Below are positions 47,059 to 55,926 of a stretch of DNA of 64,000 nucleotides, in pieces. The notes below the pieces were generated by a model. That model had not been told where the DNA came from. It did not search any database and was given only the letters and a program-made list of their open reading frames with translations. A program made the translations under genes and the position numbers. Within the stretch, counting starts at the first letter, position 1; each line of letters opens with the position of its first letter. Origin of the DNA: Candidatus Saccharibacteria bacterium (lineage in GTDB: Bacteria; Patescibacteriota; Saccharimonadia; Saccharimonadales; Saccharimonadaceae); assembly GCA_016789455.1 (NCBI GenBank), contig JAEUQU010000002.1, forward strand, positions 930,001 to 994,000. The letters are read 5' to 3'.

Positions 47059-47301
47059 CTATTGTTGGAATGGTTGGGTATTCGCCGCGTCGCCGATGTT
47101 GATTTGCACAGTAGGATCAATTGCCTGGTCATTGAAGATCTTCGGGCTGGGCGTCTCGAGCGACGGCGAAATCGGTTCGACCACTTCCGCTGTCAGCTTC
47201 TGCGTACTGGGCTTGCCCATGATTGCACCAAGCAGGAAGTATGAGGTGACCAGGCTGATGGAAACCACCAGGATGATCAGGGCGATATCGTTCTTTTTCA
47301 T
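47059..47301 (-). CDS. Small single-pass protein of the pilus operon
   Basis: 80 residues: one N-terminal transmembrane helix (IALIILVVSISLVTSYFLLG) and an acidic, Pro-rich tail outside (ISPSLETPSPKIFNDQ). Overlaps the end of pilO by 4 nt and is 12 nt before pilB. Position between pilO and pilB recalls pilP, but it is much shorter and lacks a lipobox, so I give no symbol. Probably part of the alignment complex. Confidence 0.72.
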   Translation of the reverse strand: MKKNDIALIILVVSISLVTSYFLLGAIMGKPSTQKLTAEVVEPISPSLETPSPKIFNDQAIDPTVQINIGDAANTQPFQQ

Positions 47302-47960
47302 TCTTTTACCACCTCTTTCTTGACCTCGACGGTCTTCTTTGGCTGGTAGTACGTCGTCAGCTCGATGGTGGCGCGGGTGTTGCTGTCAGAACCTGAGAGG
47401 TTGACCTTGTTAAACTTGATCGGGCGGATGACCAGCTCCATGTCCTTCACGAAGTTGGCGACCTGGTCGTAGTTGCCGCTGACTGCGACGGTGGCGCGCA
47501 GTTCCTGCGGGGTGGGCGTCAGGGCGACCGGCTCTTCACCTTCGACAGGCTCCAAGCCTTCGGTGTTCAAGGCGGTGCGGTCGATACTGACGGTTTCCAG
47601 AGTGACACCGGACTTGGGGGCGACGGCCTGCTGGATGGAAGTACCGAACGCGCTCGGGTCAAGCTCGCTTGGCAGGGCGTTGAGCACCTTGCGCGAGTTG
47701 ACGTTCTTGTTGCCGTGATCGAGGGTAGTGAACTCTTTCTTGAGCGTCTCAATGTTCTTGAGGTTCTCATCAAGCTGGCTGACAGCCTTATTCTTGATGC
47801 CCAGCACCTTGGCGTTGTAGTTGAAGCGCTGGATAAGGAACTGTGATGCCACCAGCAGGAAGGAGACGGCGACCGAGGCCGCGACTATCCACAGCAGCAT
47901 GGTGCGGTTGGCGCTGCTGATTTCCTGGCGTTTGCGTAGTCCTGTCGTTTTCGTACTCAT
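47298..47960 (-). CDS. pilO: Pilus assembly protein PilO-like
   Basis: 220 residues. Cytoplasmic start, transmembrane helix (TMLLWIVAASVAVSFLLVAS), a coiled coil (NKAVSQLDENLKNIETLKKE), then a ferredoxin-like domain (RATVAVSGNYDQVANFVKDME; IKFNKVNLSGSDSNTRATIE). Pairs with PilN in the inner-membrane alignment complex. Length and order match PilO. Confidence 0.86.
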   Translation of the reverse strand: MSTKTTGLRKRQEISSANRTMLLWIVAASVAVSFLLVASQFLIQRFNYNAKVLGIKNKAVSQLDENLKNIETLKKEFTTLDHGNKNVNSRKVLNALPSELDPSAFGTSIQQAVAPKSGVTLETVSIDRTALNTEGLEPVEGEEPVALTPTPQELRATVAVSGNYDQVANFVKDMELVIRPIKFNKVNLSGSDSNTRATIELTTYYQPKKTVEVKKEVVKE

Positions 47961-47964
47961 ATGT

Positions 47965-48708
47965 TTATTCTCCGCTCTCTACTCTCGGCGCTTCCTCAAA
48001 GAGGCTTGGCGCGTTAACTGCAGACTGGGTGGTTTCCTTTTTCGGGACGCTCAGGACCGGGTCGGTGTTAGCCGGGCTGAAGCCTGGTTCGTTGTAGCGG
48101 ATGCGCATGGTAAAGGACAGCTCCTGCTTGCCTTCGCTGCGGGTCAGGTCCTGCTGGTCGACGATGATGCTTCCCTCTTCGAATAGCAGGTCGCCTTCTT
48201 TAGTCTCGCCGTCAACCTTGTAGGACAGCTTGGCGTTCTTCAGGGTGTCCTGGAAGACGCTGAAGGCCTGGAAGTTGTCGGTGGCGCCGTTGATGGAAAT
48301 TTCTTTGTTCTCTTCGTCGACGACCAGACTGGCCAGGCGGACGTTGTTGGGGGCGGCCGGGTTCAGGGTCTTAAGGTAGCTGAAGATGCGTGAGTAGAGC
48401 ACCTTGCCTTCGTGCAGTTCGGGCAGTGAGTTGAGCTGGTTCTGGACGGTCAGGTACTTCTCGATGTCTTTGACGCCCTTGAGCTGCTTGGTCTTGCTGT
48501 CGACGGCTGCCTGCGCCCCGCCGATCAAGCCTGGCTGGACCAGGTAGACCAATGCGAAGAAGATGGCGGCCAGGCCGGTGGCACCGATGGTAGTCAGCAC
48601 ACAGATGCTGATCAGGGTATTCTTGGTCCGCTGGGACTGCAGGTACTCTTTCTTGACGTCCGGCAGCAGGTTCAGCTGGACGGATGACTGGTGGCTTGAT
48701 TGACTCAT
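47965..48708 (-). CDS. pilN: Pilus assembly protein PilN-like
   Basis: 247 residues. Begins with the PilM-binding type motif VQLNLLPDVKKEYLQSQRTK (INLLP-like), a transmembrane helix (VLTTIGATGLAAIFFALVYL), coiled coil (VDSKTKQLKGVKDIEKYL), and a PilN-type domain (VRLASLVVDEENKEISINGA, AFSVFQDTLKNAKLSYKVDG). ATG abuts the pilM stop. Confidence 0.88.
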   Translation of the reverse strand: MSQSSHQSSVQLNLLPDVKKEYLQSQRTKNTLISICVLTTIGATGLAAIFFALVYLVQPGLIGGAQAAVDSKTKQLKGVKDIEKYLTVQNQLNSLPELHEGKVLYSRIFSYLKTLNPAAPNNVRLASLVVDEENKEISINGATDNFQAFSVFQDTLKNAKLSYKVDGETKEGDLLFEEGSIIVDQQDLTRSEGKQELSFTMRIRYNEPGFSPANTDPVLSVPKKETTQSAVNAPSLFEEAPRVESGE

Positions 48709-49755
48709 TTAGGCGCTCCTCTGGGCGAGCCCGGCTGCGACAGCGAACTTTGGTGCCAGCTGCAACAGGTTTTGTTCTTGGTCAGTGCTGTAGTGAATCT
48801 GCTGCCATGGGTTACCGACAACCATCGGCAGGCTGGTCTTAGAGGTCATGTACTCGTTGAAGGCTGGCACGGAGACAGCGTAGCCGCTGAGGATGCACTG
48901 GCCGATCGGCACGTTGGGGTAGCGGGTCTGGAAGAATTTGACGGTCTTGTTGACCTCGGCGACGAACTGCTCGAGCGAGCCTTCCAGCGCCTTGTAGATC
49001 TGGCCTTCCAGACGGTCCGGATAGAGGCCGAACTTCAGGATGAACTGGCTGGCCTGGGCGCTATCAATGCTCAGGTTCTGCTCGGTGGCCTTGATGAGGG
49101 TCTGCATGCCGGTCGGCAGTGAGCGGACCAGGCGCGGGGTGTTGCCGATGACGGCGACGATGTCGGTGGAGAAATCGCCGATGTCCATGATCAGCGCGCC
49201 GCTGGCCGGATTGGCGCCGGCTGGCACCAGTGAGCGGACAAGGGCGATGGAGTCCGGCTCGAAGGCGACGACGTTGAGACCGATGCCCTCGATGAGGTCG
49301 AGGCGGTCTTCGCTGAACTTGTTGGCGACGCTGGCCAGCAGGACTTCAACCTTGTTCTCTTCACGCATGGACTTGCCCAGTGAGGACCAGTCAACCTTGG
49401 CCTCTTCGAGGCTCATCGGAATGTACTGCTCGGCCTGGTACTTGATAGTACTGGCCAGCTCGGCATGGGAGACGTCCGGCAGGTCGACGATGGTCACGAA
49501 GGTCTTGTTGGATGGGATGCCAACGGCGACGTTCTTGGTCGTGATGCCTGCCTGTGTGATTAAGTTGCTAATTACTTCTGCAAGGCGCTTGCGATCTTCT
49601 GGGCTGTCGCTCGTAGCTACCTTCATGTCAACGGGAGCCGAGCCGTAGCGCACAAGCGACCACGAACCCGGAGCACCCCTTAACTCTAGTGCTCGCACTG
49701 CTGTTGTTCCAATGTCCAGTGCGAAGAAATCGCCCACCGTTTCGAATAGTTTCAT
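48709..49755 (-). CDS. pilM: Pilus assembly ATPase-fold protein PilM
   Basis: 348 residues, actin-like fold: FFALDIGTTAVRALELRG, VAVGIPSNKTFVTIVDLPDV, ALIMDIGDFSTDIVAVIGN (phosphate-2 loop), TEQNLSIDSAQASQFILKFG, CILSGYAVSVPAFNEYM. Cytoplasmic partner of PilN. First gene of the seven-gene operon ending at 42910. Confidence 0.93.
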   Translation of the reverse strand: MKLFETVGDFFALDIGTTAVRALELRGAPGSWSLVRYGSAPVDMKVATSDSPEDRKRLAEVISNLITQAGITTKNVAVGIPSNKTFVTIVDLPDVSHAELASTIKYQAEQYIPMSLEEAKVDWSSLGKSMREENKVEVLLASVANKFSEDRLDLIEGIGLNVVAFEPDSIALVRSLVPAGANPASGALIMDIGDFSTDIVAVIGNTPRLVRSLPTGMQTLIKATEQNLSIDSAQASQFILKFGLYPDRLEGQIYKALEGSLEQFVAEVNKTVKFFQTRYPNVPIGQCILSGYAVSVPAFNEYMTSKTSLPMVVGNPWQQIHYSTDQEQNLLQLAPKFAVAAGLAQRSA

Positions 49756-49842
49756 AACTTATCCCCGATTATATACGTAAGCGTTTTGTTTGTGAAGCCT
49801 TTTGCCGTGCTCATGATGCCCTCTTTCCTTATCTTCCCTCCC

Positions 49843-52242
49843 CTAGAAACGGATGGGCAGGTCCTGTTCGTTGACTACCTGCGGACGGGCATTGCTGCTG
49901 GGTTCGAGGACGTTGTTGTATAGCAGTTCGATGCCGTAGGTGAAACGTTCGGCCGGTTCGGAGTTGCCGCTGTCGTCGGCGCCGTAGGTGCGCATCAGCT
50001 GCAGCCGGTCGGTATAGATGGCACCATTGACGGCCAGTTGCCGGTTGCAAATGTTTGACGAAAGGTTGCCAGTGGCGCCACAGGTAGCGAAGGTGCCACG
50101 GCTGAAGTAGCTGCCGTCCAGGCGGGTGACGTTGCCGTCGACGGTGATGTCGCCGCGGGCGACGATGGCGATGGACGGGATTTCATCGCGGTTGGCATAC
50201 TCGGACGGATAGGTGATGTCGCCGTTGACAGTGACGTTGCCGTCGGCCACCACCAGCAGGCGCTTGCCGGGCTGGATGGCCGAGGCGCCGATGGTGACGT
50301 CGCCGTTATAGCGGACGACTTCCCTGTTGACCGTGGCCAGGTCGAGTGGTGACGGTGCCGCTTCCGGCGATTGCTGCGGACTGAAGCGGGCGTAGTAGTC
50401 GGTCATACAGTGCGGTGCGTCGCCAAGATTGCCGGCCGGGTTGGATGTATTGGCGAAAGACAGGCGCCAGGCGGTGATGCGCTGGGCATCAGTGCCGGGA
50501 ATGCCGCCCGTACCGAAGCCGCGGCGGCTGCCGGCGTTGTGGTTGATCTTGCCGCGGATCATGGCGGCGTATTCGACGACCGAGCCGTTAGTGCCGGAGT
50601 TGGCAACCGTGAAGACATTGCCGCTGTCCGGACGGTGCGTGCAGTCGCCGGTACTGGTGGGGTATGCCCCGCCGACGCTGATGTCGCCACCCATGAAGTG
50701 GACGGTCGGGTATTTGCCAGTGATGACACAGGCGGGCGTACTCCAGCGGCTGCGCGGGCTGTTGCTCTGGGTTGGCGGGTCGACTGCCAGGACGCGGCAG
50801 ACCCTGGTGCCGGCCGGGTAGCCGGTCAGGTCAATGGTAGAGCCGGGGTTATTGGGGATGGTAGTACTGCCGGCATTGAACGACATCTGGCCGCCGTCGT
50901 GGATCTGCGAGCAGGTCACACTGGCGCTGCTATAGAGGGCGCAGGTGGCGGAATCGGTGTAGTTGGCCGGCAGGTTGATGGAAGATCCTGGCTCGGCGAC
51001 GATCTGCTGAATGGTCCAGCCGGTAGCGGCATTACTGGCCGTCTGGCCGGCGTTGTTGACGGTAAAGGTGAAGGTAGCCATGCCGCCGATATTCAACGGT
51101 TCGGAGACAGAGGCCGAGGGCACCAGGTCGTAGTTGTAGGCCACCTGCACACAGGCCTGGATGGGCTGGCCGCCGCCGGTGCCGTTATCGGTGTTGCTGC
51201 GCGGGGTGAAGCTGATGTGCTGGCAGTATTGCTGGCCCGGAGTGGCGTTTGACGGGATGGTGAAATCGTTTTCATTGACCGTATCCGTCTGGTTCGCGTT
51301 CAGCGTGATGGAGCCGGGATTCGTTTGTGGCCTGTTCGCGGGCGCATTGCTGACATTGCCGCCCGGGTCGATGCGCCTGACGGTGTAGTTGATGGCGCCG
51401 GACCTGCTGCAGTTGTTGCAGTTCCTTAGGATGTGCGAGAACCTGACGGTACTGCCTGGCAAGGCGCTAATCTGTTTCCTGCCGGTGACGTAGCGGCCGT
51501 CGGTGTTCTGGTCGGCACCGCTGACTACACTGTCGCCATCGATGGCGTAAGAGCTGGGGGCGGGGTTGCCATTGCCTGGATTGCCGCCGTTGCCCGGGTT
51601 GGCCGGCACGGTGTGCTTCTTGAACTCACCATCGCCGACAATATTGCCGCAACCAGTCTCGATCATGAACGGCCGGCCGCCGTCCGGAGAGCGGAAACGG
51701 GTGACGCCGATGGTCTCGCGCTCACTGGAGTAGCCGTACATGTCGGCCATAGAGGGTACAAACCCGCTGTTAGAGTAGCCCTCCGGCCCGGCGTACCGGT
51801 AGTCATAATCGATCAGCCCACGGTTGTCGGCATCACGGACGGCAGCCTCCCACTGGTCCCATAGTGCGCGGGCGCGGCTGATGCCGGCATCCCTGTCGCC
51901 GTTGAACGAGTTGAGGTTCTGTCCCATCATCAGGTTGATAATCAGCGAGGCTGAGATGTTGTCCTGACGGTTGTTGCCGTTAAGATATTCATCCATGCTC
52001 GATACCGTCTCTTCGATATCGTCAAAATAGGCTTCATCGCTGAGCGGAAGATCATCTCCGCCATACCCGACGAATCTGTTGGTGTAAAATCCGTAACAGT
52101 CCTGGCGGCCGAATCGCCGGCCGTCCTGGCAGTCTTCCTCTTCCACTTCCGCATTGGCAACCGGCTGTGGCACCAGGGCCACGGCCGTCAGTATGAGCGG
52201 CAGTGCAAGGACAGCCAAGGCTATCCGTTTATAGCTCTTCAT
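49843..52242 (-). CDS. Large secreted surface protein, copy 2 (candidate pilus-tip/adhesin)
   Basis: 799 residues. Signal peptide (IALAVLALPLILTAVALVPQPVANA). N-terminal helical module (DDIEETVSSMDEYLNGNNRQ, MMGQNLNSFNGDRDAGISRA). Middle: Cys-containing Ig-like/CARDB-like repeats (MATFTFTVNNAGQTASNAAT; GSTVRFSHILRNCNNCSRSG). C-terminal part resembles a beta-helix (VTINGDI-like: GNVTVNGDITYPSEYANRDE, PSIAIVARGDITVDGNVTRL). Closely paralogous to 52913-55249 along its length. Follows a TPR gene with 14 nt overlap. Adjacent to pilM. Confidence 0.83.
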   Translation of the reverse strand: MKSYKRIALAVLALPLILTAVALVPQPVANAEVEEEDCQDGRRFGRQDCYGFYTNRFVGYGGDDLPLSDEAYFDDIEETVSSMDEYLNGNNRQDNISASLIINLMMGQNLNSFNGDRDAGISRARALWDQWEAAVRDADNRGLIDYDYRYAGPEGYSNSGFVPSMADMYGYSSERETIGVTRFRSPDGGRPFMIETGCGNIVGDGEFKKHTVPANPGNGGNPGNGNPAPSSYAIDGDSVVSGADQNTDGRYVTGRKQISALPGSTVRFSHILRNCNNCSRSGAINYTVRRIDPGGNVSNAPANRPQTNPGSITLNANQTDTVNENDFTIPSNATPGQQYCQHISFTPRSNTDNGTGGGQPIQACVQVAYNYDLVPSASVSEPLNIGGMATFTFTVNNAGQTASNAATGWTIQQIVAEPGSSINLPANYTDSATCALYSSASVTCSQIHDGGQMSFNAGSTTIPNNPGSTIDLTGYPAGTRVCRVLAVDPPTQSNSPRSRWSTPACVITGKYPTVHFMGGDISVGGAYPTSTGDCTHRPDSGNVFTVANSGTNGSVVEYAAMIRGKINHNAGSRRGFGTGGIPGTDAQRITAWRLSFANTSNPAGNLGDAPHCMTDYYARFSPQQSPEAAPSPLDLATVNREVVRYNGDVTIGASAIQPGKRLLVVADGNVTVNGDITYPSEYANRDEIPSIAIVARGDITVDGNVTRLDGSYFSRGTFATCGATGNLSSNICNRQLAVNGAIYTDRLQLMRTYGADDSGNSEPAERFTYGIELLYNNVLEPSSNARPQVVNEQDLPIRF

Positions 52243-52852
52243 CTTCAGCTCCGCTTTCCGCCTCTGCAGCCCGCTGCTGCAACTCCTCTATGTGGTTGCG
52301 GTTGGTCTCGACGATGCGGTCGCCATCTTTGTTGCCACGCAACTTAAGTGTATCAACGACCTGGGTGAAGTATTCGATGGCCCGGCCGTACTCATCCTTG
52401 CCTTCGTAGGCGTAACCCAAGCCCTGCAGAACTGCAATTTTGGTCTCGTCGTCCTCGGTGCCGACTTTCTCGTACTCGGCGATAGCTTCATCATACTTCT
52501 GCTGGTTCTGATAGGCGGCGGCAAGCTTGAGGCGGGCGTCATTTGCCTGCTCTTTAGGCGGCTGTGTGGCCAGGTACTGCTGGATGGCCGCTTCGGCGGC
52601 GGCGTCATCGCCGGACTCCGACTTGGCATCGGCTTCCTTGGCGGCAGCATTATATTTCACCTCTGCCTCAGACAGCTTCTTTTCCTGGGCCGGCCCCGGA
52701 CCCTGCTCGCGGCTGTTGAGCCAGAGATAGCCGCCGATACCGGCAGCCACCAGGACGGCAGTGACCGCGATGGCCAACACGTATTTTCGCCTCATGCTTC
52801 TTCTACCCTTCCCATAGTCTTTGATGGTCTTTGACTTTTCGTTGCGGCTCAT
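52229..52852 (-). CDS. TPR membrane protein, copy 2
   Basis: 207 residues. Basic start, one transmembrane helix (VLAIAVTAVLVAAGIGGYLW), then TPR units (AEAAIQQYLATQPPKEQAND, ARLKLAAAYQNQQKYDEAIA, EYEKVGTEDDETKIAVLQGL, GYAYEGKDEYGRAIEYFTQV). Paralogue of 55242-55769. Likely assists the large surface protein encoded by the overlapping next gene. Confidence 0.85.
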   Translation of the reverse strand: MSRNEKSKTIKDYGKGRRSMRRKYVLAIAVTAVLVAAGIGGYLWLNSREQGPGPAQEKKLSEAEVKYNAAAKEADAKSESGDDAAAEAAIQQYLATQPPKEQANDARLKLAAAYQNQQKYDEAIAEYEKVGTEDDETKIAVLQGLGYAYEGKDEYGRAIEYFTQVVDTLKLRGNKDGDRIVETNRNHIEELQQRAAEAESGAEDEEL

Positions 52853-52912
52853 GCGGCCGACTTAACCATAAGTATATTGCTCAAACAGCGTACCGGCAAG
52901 CCCCGGCCGCGC

Positions 52913-55249
52913 TTAGTAGCGCGGCGGCAGGTCCTGCTGGTTGATGGTGTCAATGTGTTTGAGGCTCCCGCTTGGCTCCAGGACGTTCTTGTACAGGAGC
53001 TCGGCACCGTAGACAAAGCGCTCGGCCGGGTCGCTGTTCTCACCGGCGGTGCGGCGCAGCTGCAGCTTATCGGTATAGAGCGCGCCGTTGAGGACGAGCT
53101 GCTGGTTGCACAGGCCGGTCGAGAGGCGGCCGGTCACCTGGCAGGTCTCGAAGGTACCGCGGGTGAAGTAGCTGCCATCGAGGCGCTTGACCCCTTCTTC
53201 GACGATGATACTGCCGCGGGCAACGATGGCAATTGACGGGATGGCATCGAAGTTGGCGTAGCTGCCTGGGTAGGTAATGTCACCGGCGATAGTCACTTTG
53301 CCGTCGACGACGACGATCAGGCTCTTGCCAGCAGGAATCTGCGAACGCTGGATGCGGATGTCACCGGTGTAATGGATGCGGTTCTGGTTGATGGCGCCCA
53401 GGTCGACGGACGGCGGGCTGGCCTCGCCGCCGATCTGCGGAGCGAAGCGTGAGTAGTAGTCGGTCATACAGTGCGGGTCGTCACCGAACTTACCGGCCGG
53501 GTTGCTGCTGTTGGCAAAGGCCAGGCGCCAGGCGGTGATGCGCTGGGAGGCCGTCGCCGTCAGGCTGGCAGTACCAAAGCCCTTCTTGCTGCCCGAGTTC
53601 TGGTTGATACTGCCGCGGATGAAACCGGCATACTCGACGGTAGAGCCACTTGTTGTTGAGTTCGCAACAGTGTAGACATTACCGCTGTCCTGGCGGTGGG
53701 TACAGGTGCCCGCCGCGCTGGGATATGCCCCGCCGACGCTGATGTCGCCGCTCATGAAGTGGACGGTCGGATATTTGCCGACGGTCACACAGCTGGGCAC
53801 GCTCCAGCGGTTGCTGGGGTTGTTGTTCTGGGTCGGTGGCGCCACGGTCAGGATGCGGCAGATCTTGGTGCCGGCCGGGTAGTTGCTCAGGCTCAGGTTG
53901 GTGGCCGGGTTGTTCGGCAGCGTGGTGGTGCCTGGGGAGAAAGGCTGCGGGTTACCGCTGTGAATCTGACTACAGGTCACCCCCGCCCTCACAAAATTGG
54001 CACAGCTGGCGTTGTCGGTGACGGTGCCAGGCAGGTTGAAGGTGGTGCCCGGCTGGATGACCAGCTGCTGGACCGTCCAGGTGGTGGTCGAGCGGCTGGT
54101 AGTCTGGCCGGTGTTGTCAATCGTGTAGGTGAAGCTGACTGTCGTACTGTTCGAGCCGGTCGTCTCCGAGGCGGTGGCCGATGGTCTGAGCGAGTAGTTG
54201 TAGGCGACTTCGACACAGGCCTGCTTATCCCGCCGGTTGGAGGCGCCGCTGTTGGTAGTGCTGGTCGGCTGATAGCTGACGTACTGACAGTAGACCTGCC
54301 CCGGCTGGGCATTGGCCGGCACAGTGAAGTTGTTCTCGTTAATCAGCTGCCGCTCATTCGGGGCCAGGCGTATATTGCCGGGGTTGGCGCGAGCCGGGTT
54401 GGTCGTCTTGGGCGGTGCCGGTTGCTGTGAGCCGTTAGGATTGACCTGCTGGACGGTGTAATTGGTGTTGCCAGGAGCTTCGCCGGTGTTGGTCAGGGTG
54501 TGGCCAAAGCGCACCGTGGTGCCAGGCATGGCGTAGATATATTTCTTGTCGTTGACATAATTACCACCACTGTTCTGGTCCTGGCCGCTGACGGTACTGT
54601 TGGCGTCAAACTCGTAGTTGGTCGGCTTGGGCGGTGGCAGTTCGCCGCGGCCGGTGAAGTTGCCGCAGATACGCTGGATAGTGTACGGCTCCCCGCCGAC
54701 GCCGGGTGGCATGCGGAAGCGGATGACCTCGATGGTCTCGCGGTCGAGCGTAAAGAACGACAGGTCGTGGTAGCGGATATCGTACGATGAATTAATGTAG
54801 TTGTCGGGAGTTGACCATCGGTAGTTCCAGTCGATGAGGCCCAGTCGATCGTATTCACGGACCAGGGACTCCCAGCGGCCAAAGTTATCGCGGGCAAACC
54901 TGATGCCATTGTCCTGGCTGCCACCGAACTCCGGGCCATCTTTGCCGAGCATGATGTTGACTTCCATGGAGGCACCCACTTGGTCCTGGCGGTTGGAGCT
55001 GTTGAGGTAGTTGCGGATGGAGCTGACGAAGTCATTGATGTTGTTGACGAAGATACCGTTGCGCAGCGGGAAATCGTCGGGGTGCAGCCCTTCATTGGTG
55101 TAGTACCCAAGACACAGGTAGCGGCCGTGCATGCGCTGGTCGCTACAGCGCTCGCTGTCATCGGCACGGGCGGTTGCCGGCGGCACCAGGGCGGCCAGCG
55201 ATGAAGCTATCACCAAGGCAGCAAAAAAGATACGGGCAAGCTTATTCAT
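52913..55249 (-). CDS. Large secreted surface protein, copy 1
   Basis: 778 residues from MNKLARIFFAALVIASSLAA, a signal peptide ending ATARADD. Same order of domains as 49843-52242: SDQRMHGRYLCLGYYTNEGL, NNINDFVSSIRNYLNSSNRQ, Ig-like segments (VSFTYTIDNTGQTTSRSTTT), and a beta-helix tail (GKVTIAGDITYPGSYANFDA, SIAIVARGSIIVEEGVKRLD). A longer start (MMNHTSGSWEDRP) lies in the TPR gene and is rejected; ATG 55249 overlaps that stop by 8 nt. Confidence 0.84.
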   Translation of the reverse strand: MNKLARIFFAALVIASSLAALVPPATARADDSERCSDQRMHGRYLCLGYYTNEGLHPDDFPLRNGIFVNNINDFVSSIRNYLNSSNRQDQVGASMEVNIMLGKDGPEFGGSQDNGIRFARDNFGRWESLVREYDRLGLIDWNYRWSTPDNYINSSYDIRYHDLSFFTLDRETIEVIRFRMPPGVGGEPYTIQRICGNFTGRGELPPPKPTNYEFDANSTVSGQDQNSGGNYVNDKKYIYAMPGTTVRFGHTLTNTGEAPGNTNYTVQQVNPNGSQQPAPPKTTNPARANPGNIRLAPNERQLINENNFTVPANAQPGQVYCQYVSYQPTSTTNSGASNRRDKQACVEVAYNYSLRPSATASETTGSNSTTVSFTYTIDNTGQTTSRSTTTWTVQQLVIQPGTTFNLPGTVTDNASCANFVRAGVTCSQIHSGNPQPFSPGTTTLPNNPATNLSLSNYPAGTKICRILTVAPPTQNNNPSNRWSVPSCVTVGKYPTVHFMSGDISVGGAYPSAAGTCTHRQDSGNVYTVANSTTSGSTVEYAGFIRGSINQNSGSKKGFGTASLTATASQRITAWRLAFANSSNPAGKFGDDPHCMTDYYSRFAPQIGGEASPPSVDLGAINQNRIHYTGDIRIQRSQIPAGKSLIVVVDGKVTIAGDITYPGSYANFDAIPSIAIVARGSIIVEEGVKRLDGSYFTRGTFETCQVTGRLSTGLCNQQLVLNGALYTDKLQLRRTAGENSDPAERFVYGAELLYKNVLEPSGSLKHIDTINQQDLPPRY

Positions 55250-55769
55250 TGGTCTGTCCTCCCAGCTGCCTGATGTATGATTCATCAATCTTGATTCTCA
55301 TGGCATGCTTCTGGTCGTCCTGGGCTTTCATGAACTCGATAGCCTGCCGGTACTGCTCAATAGCCTTGGCCTTATCACCTTTGTCGGTGTAGGCCAGAGC
55401 AAGACCGTGCAGAACTGCCAGTTTGGTCTCGGGATTGTCGGTGCCGATCAGCTCGTACTCGGCGATGGCGCGGTCGGGCTGCTGCTGGTTGAGGTAGGCT
55501 GCCGCAAGCTTGAGGCGGGCCTGGTCGGCCTGGACTTTTGGCGGTTCGGTATCAAGATAGTTCCGCAGCTCATCGGCACTACCGCCGGTTTCGCCGATGT
55601 TCTCTTTTTCTTCAGCGGCCTTACTGGCAGCCTCGAACCGCTGCTGTTCATTGCTCTGCGGATTGAAGACGCTCCACTCACGAGCATTAAAGATAATCGC
55701 GACACTGACAAATACGACTATCAGCACCACGACCGCCCCACCGATCATCAAGTTCTTTTTCTGCCCCAT
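55242..55769 (-). CDS. TPR membrane protein, copy 1
   Basis: 175 residues. Transmembrane helix (LMIGGAVVVLIVVFVSVAII), coiled segment, TPR units (LRNYLDTEPPKVQADQARLK, LAAAYLNQQQPDRAIAEYEL, IGTDNPETKLAVLHGLALAY, TDKGDKAKAIEQYRQAIEFM). Leads the copy-1 pair. Promoter at 55897-55926 and a 16-bp palindrome just before the ATG. Confidence 0.85.
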   Translation of the reverse strand: MGQKKNLMIGGAVVVLIVVFVSVAIIFNAREWSVFNPQSNEQQRFEAASKAAEEKENIGETGGSADELRNYLDTEPPKVQADQARLKLAAAYLNQQQPDRAIAEYELIGTDNPETKLAVLHGLALAYTDKGDKAKAIEQYRQAIEFMKAQDDQKHAMRIKIDESYIRQLGGQTNE

Positions 55770-55784
55770 ACCCTCTTTTTCTCT

Positions 55785-55800
55785 TGGGACGATCGTCCCA
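55785..55800. promoter_or_regulatory. 16-bp palindrome before the TPR/surface-protein operon
   Basis: TGGGACGATCGTCCCA, perfect, 16 nt upstream of ATG 55769. Position between promoter and start suggests an operator or mRNA hairpin controlling the tandem surface-protein genes; the binding protein is unknown. Confidence 0.5.
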
Positions 55801-55896
55801 TCCTATTCTTATGTATTCTTACTCTTTTTATCCCTCGCCATGCACGTGTATGCATGGGTATCCCAATTCTCACCAATCAGGAGTAACTACGCTCGT

Positions 55897-55926
55897 AGTA
55901 TAAATTACTTATACAATGAATTGCAA
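55897..55926 (-). promoter_or_regulatory. Promoter of the TPR/surface-protein operon
   Basis: TTGCAA (55921-55926), 18-bp spacer, TATACT (55897-55902) on the minus strand. Confidence 0.6.
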
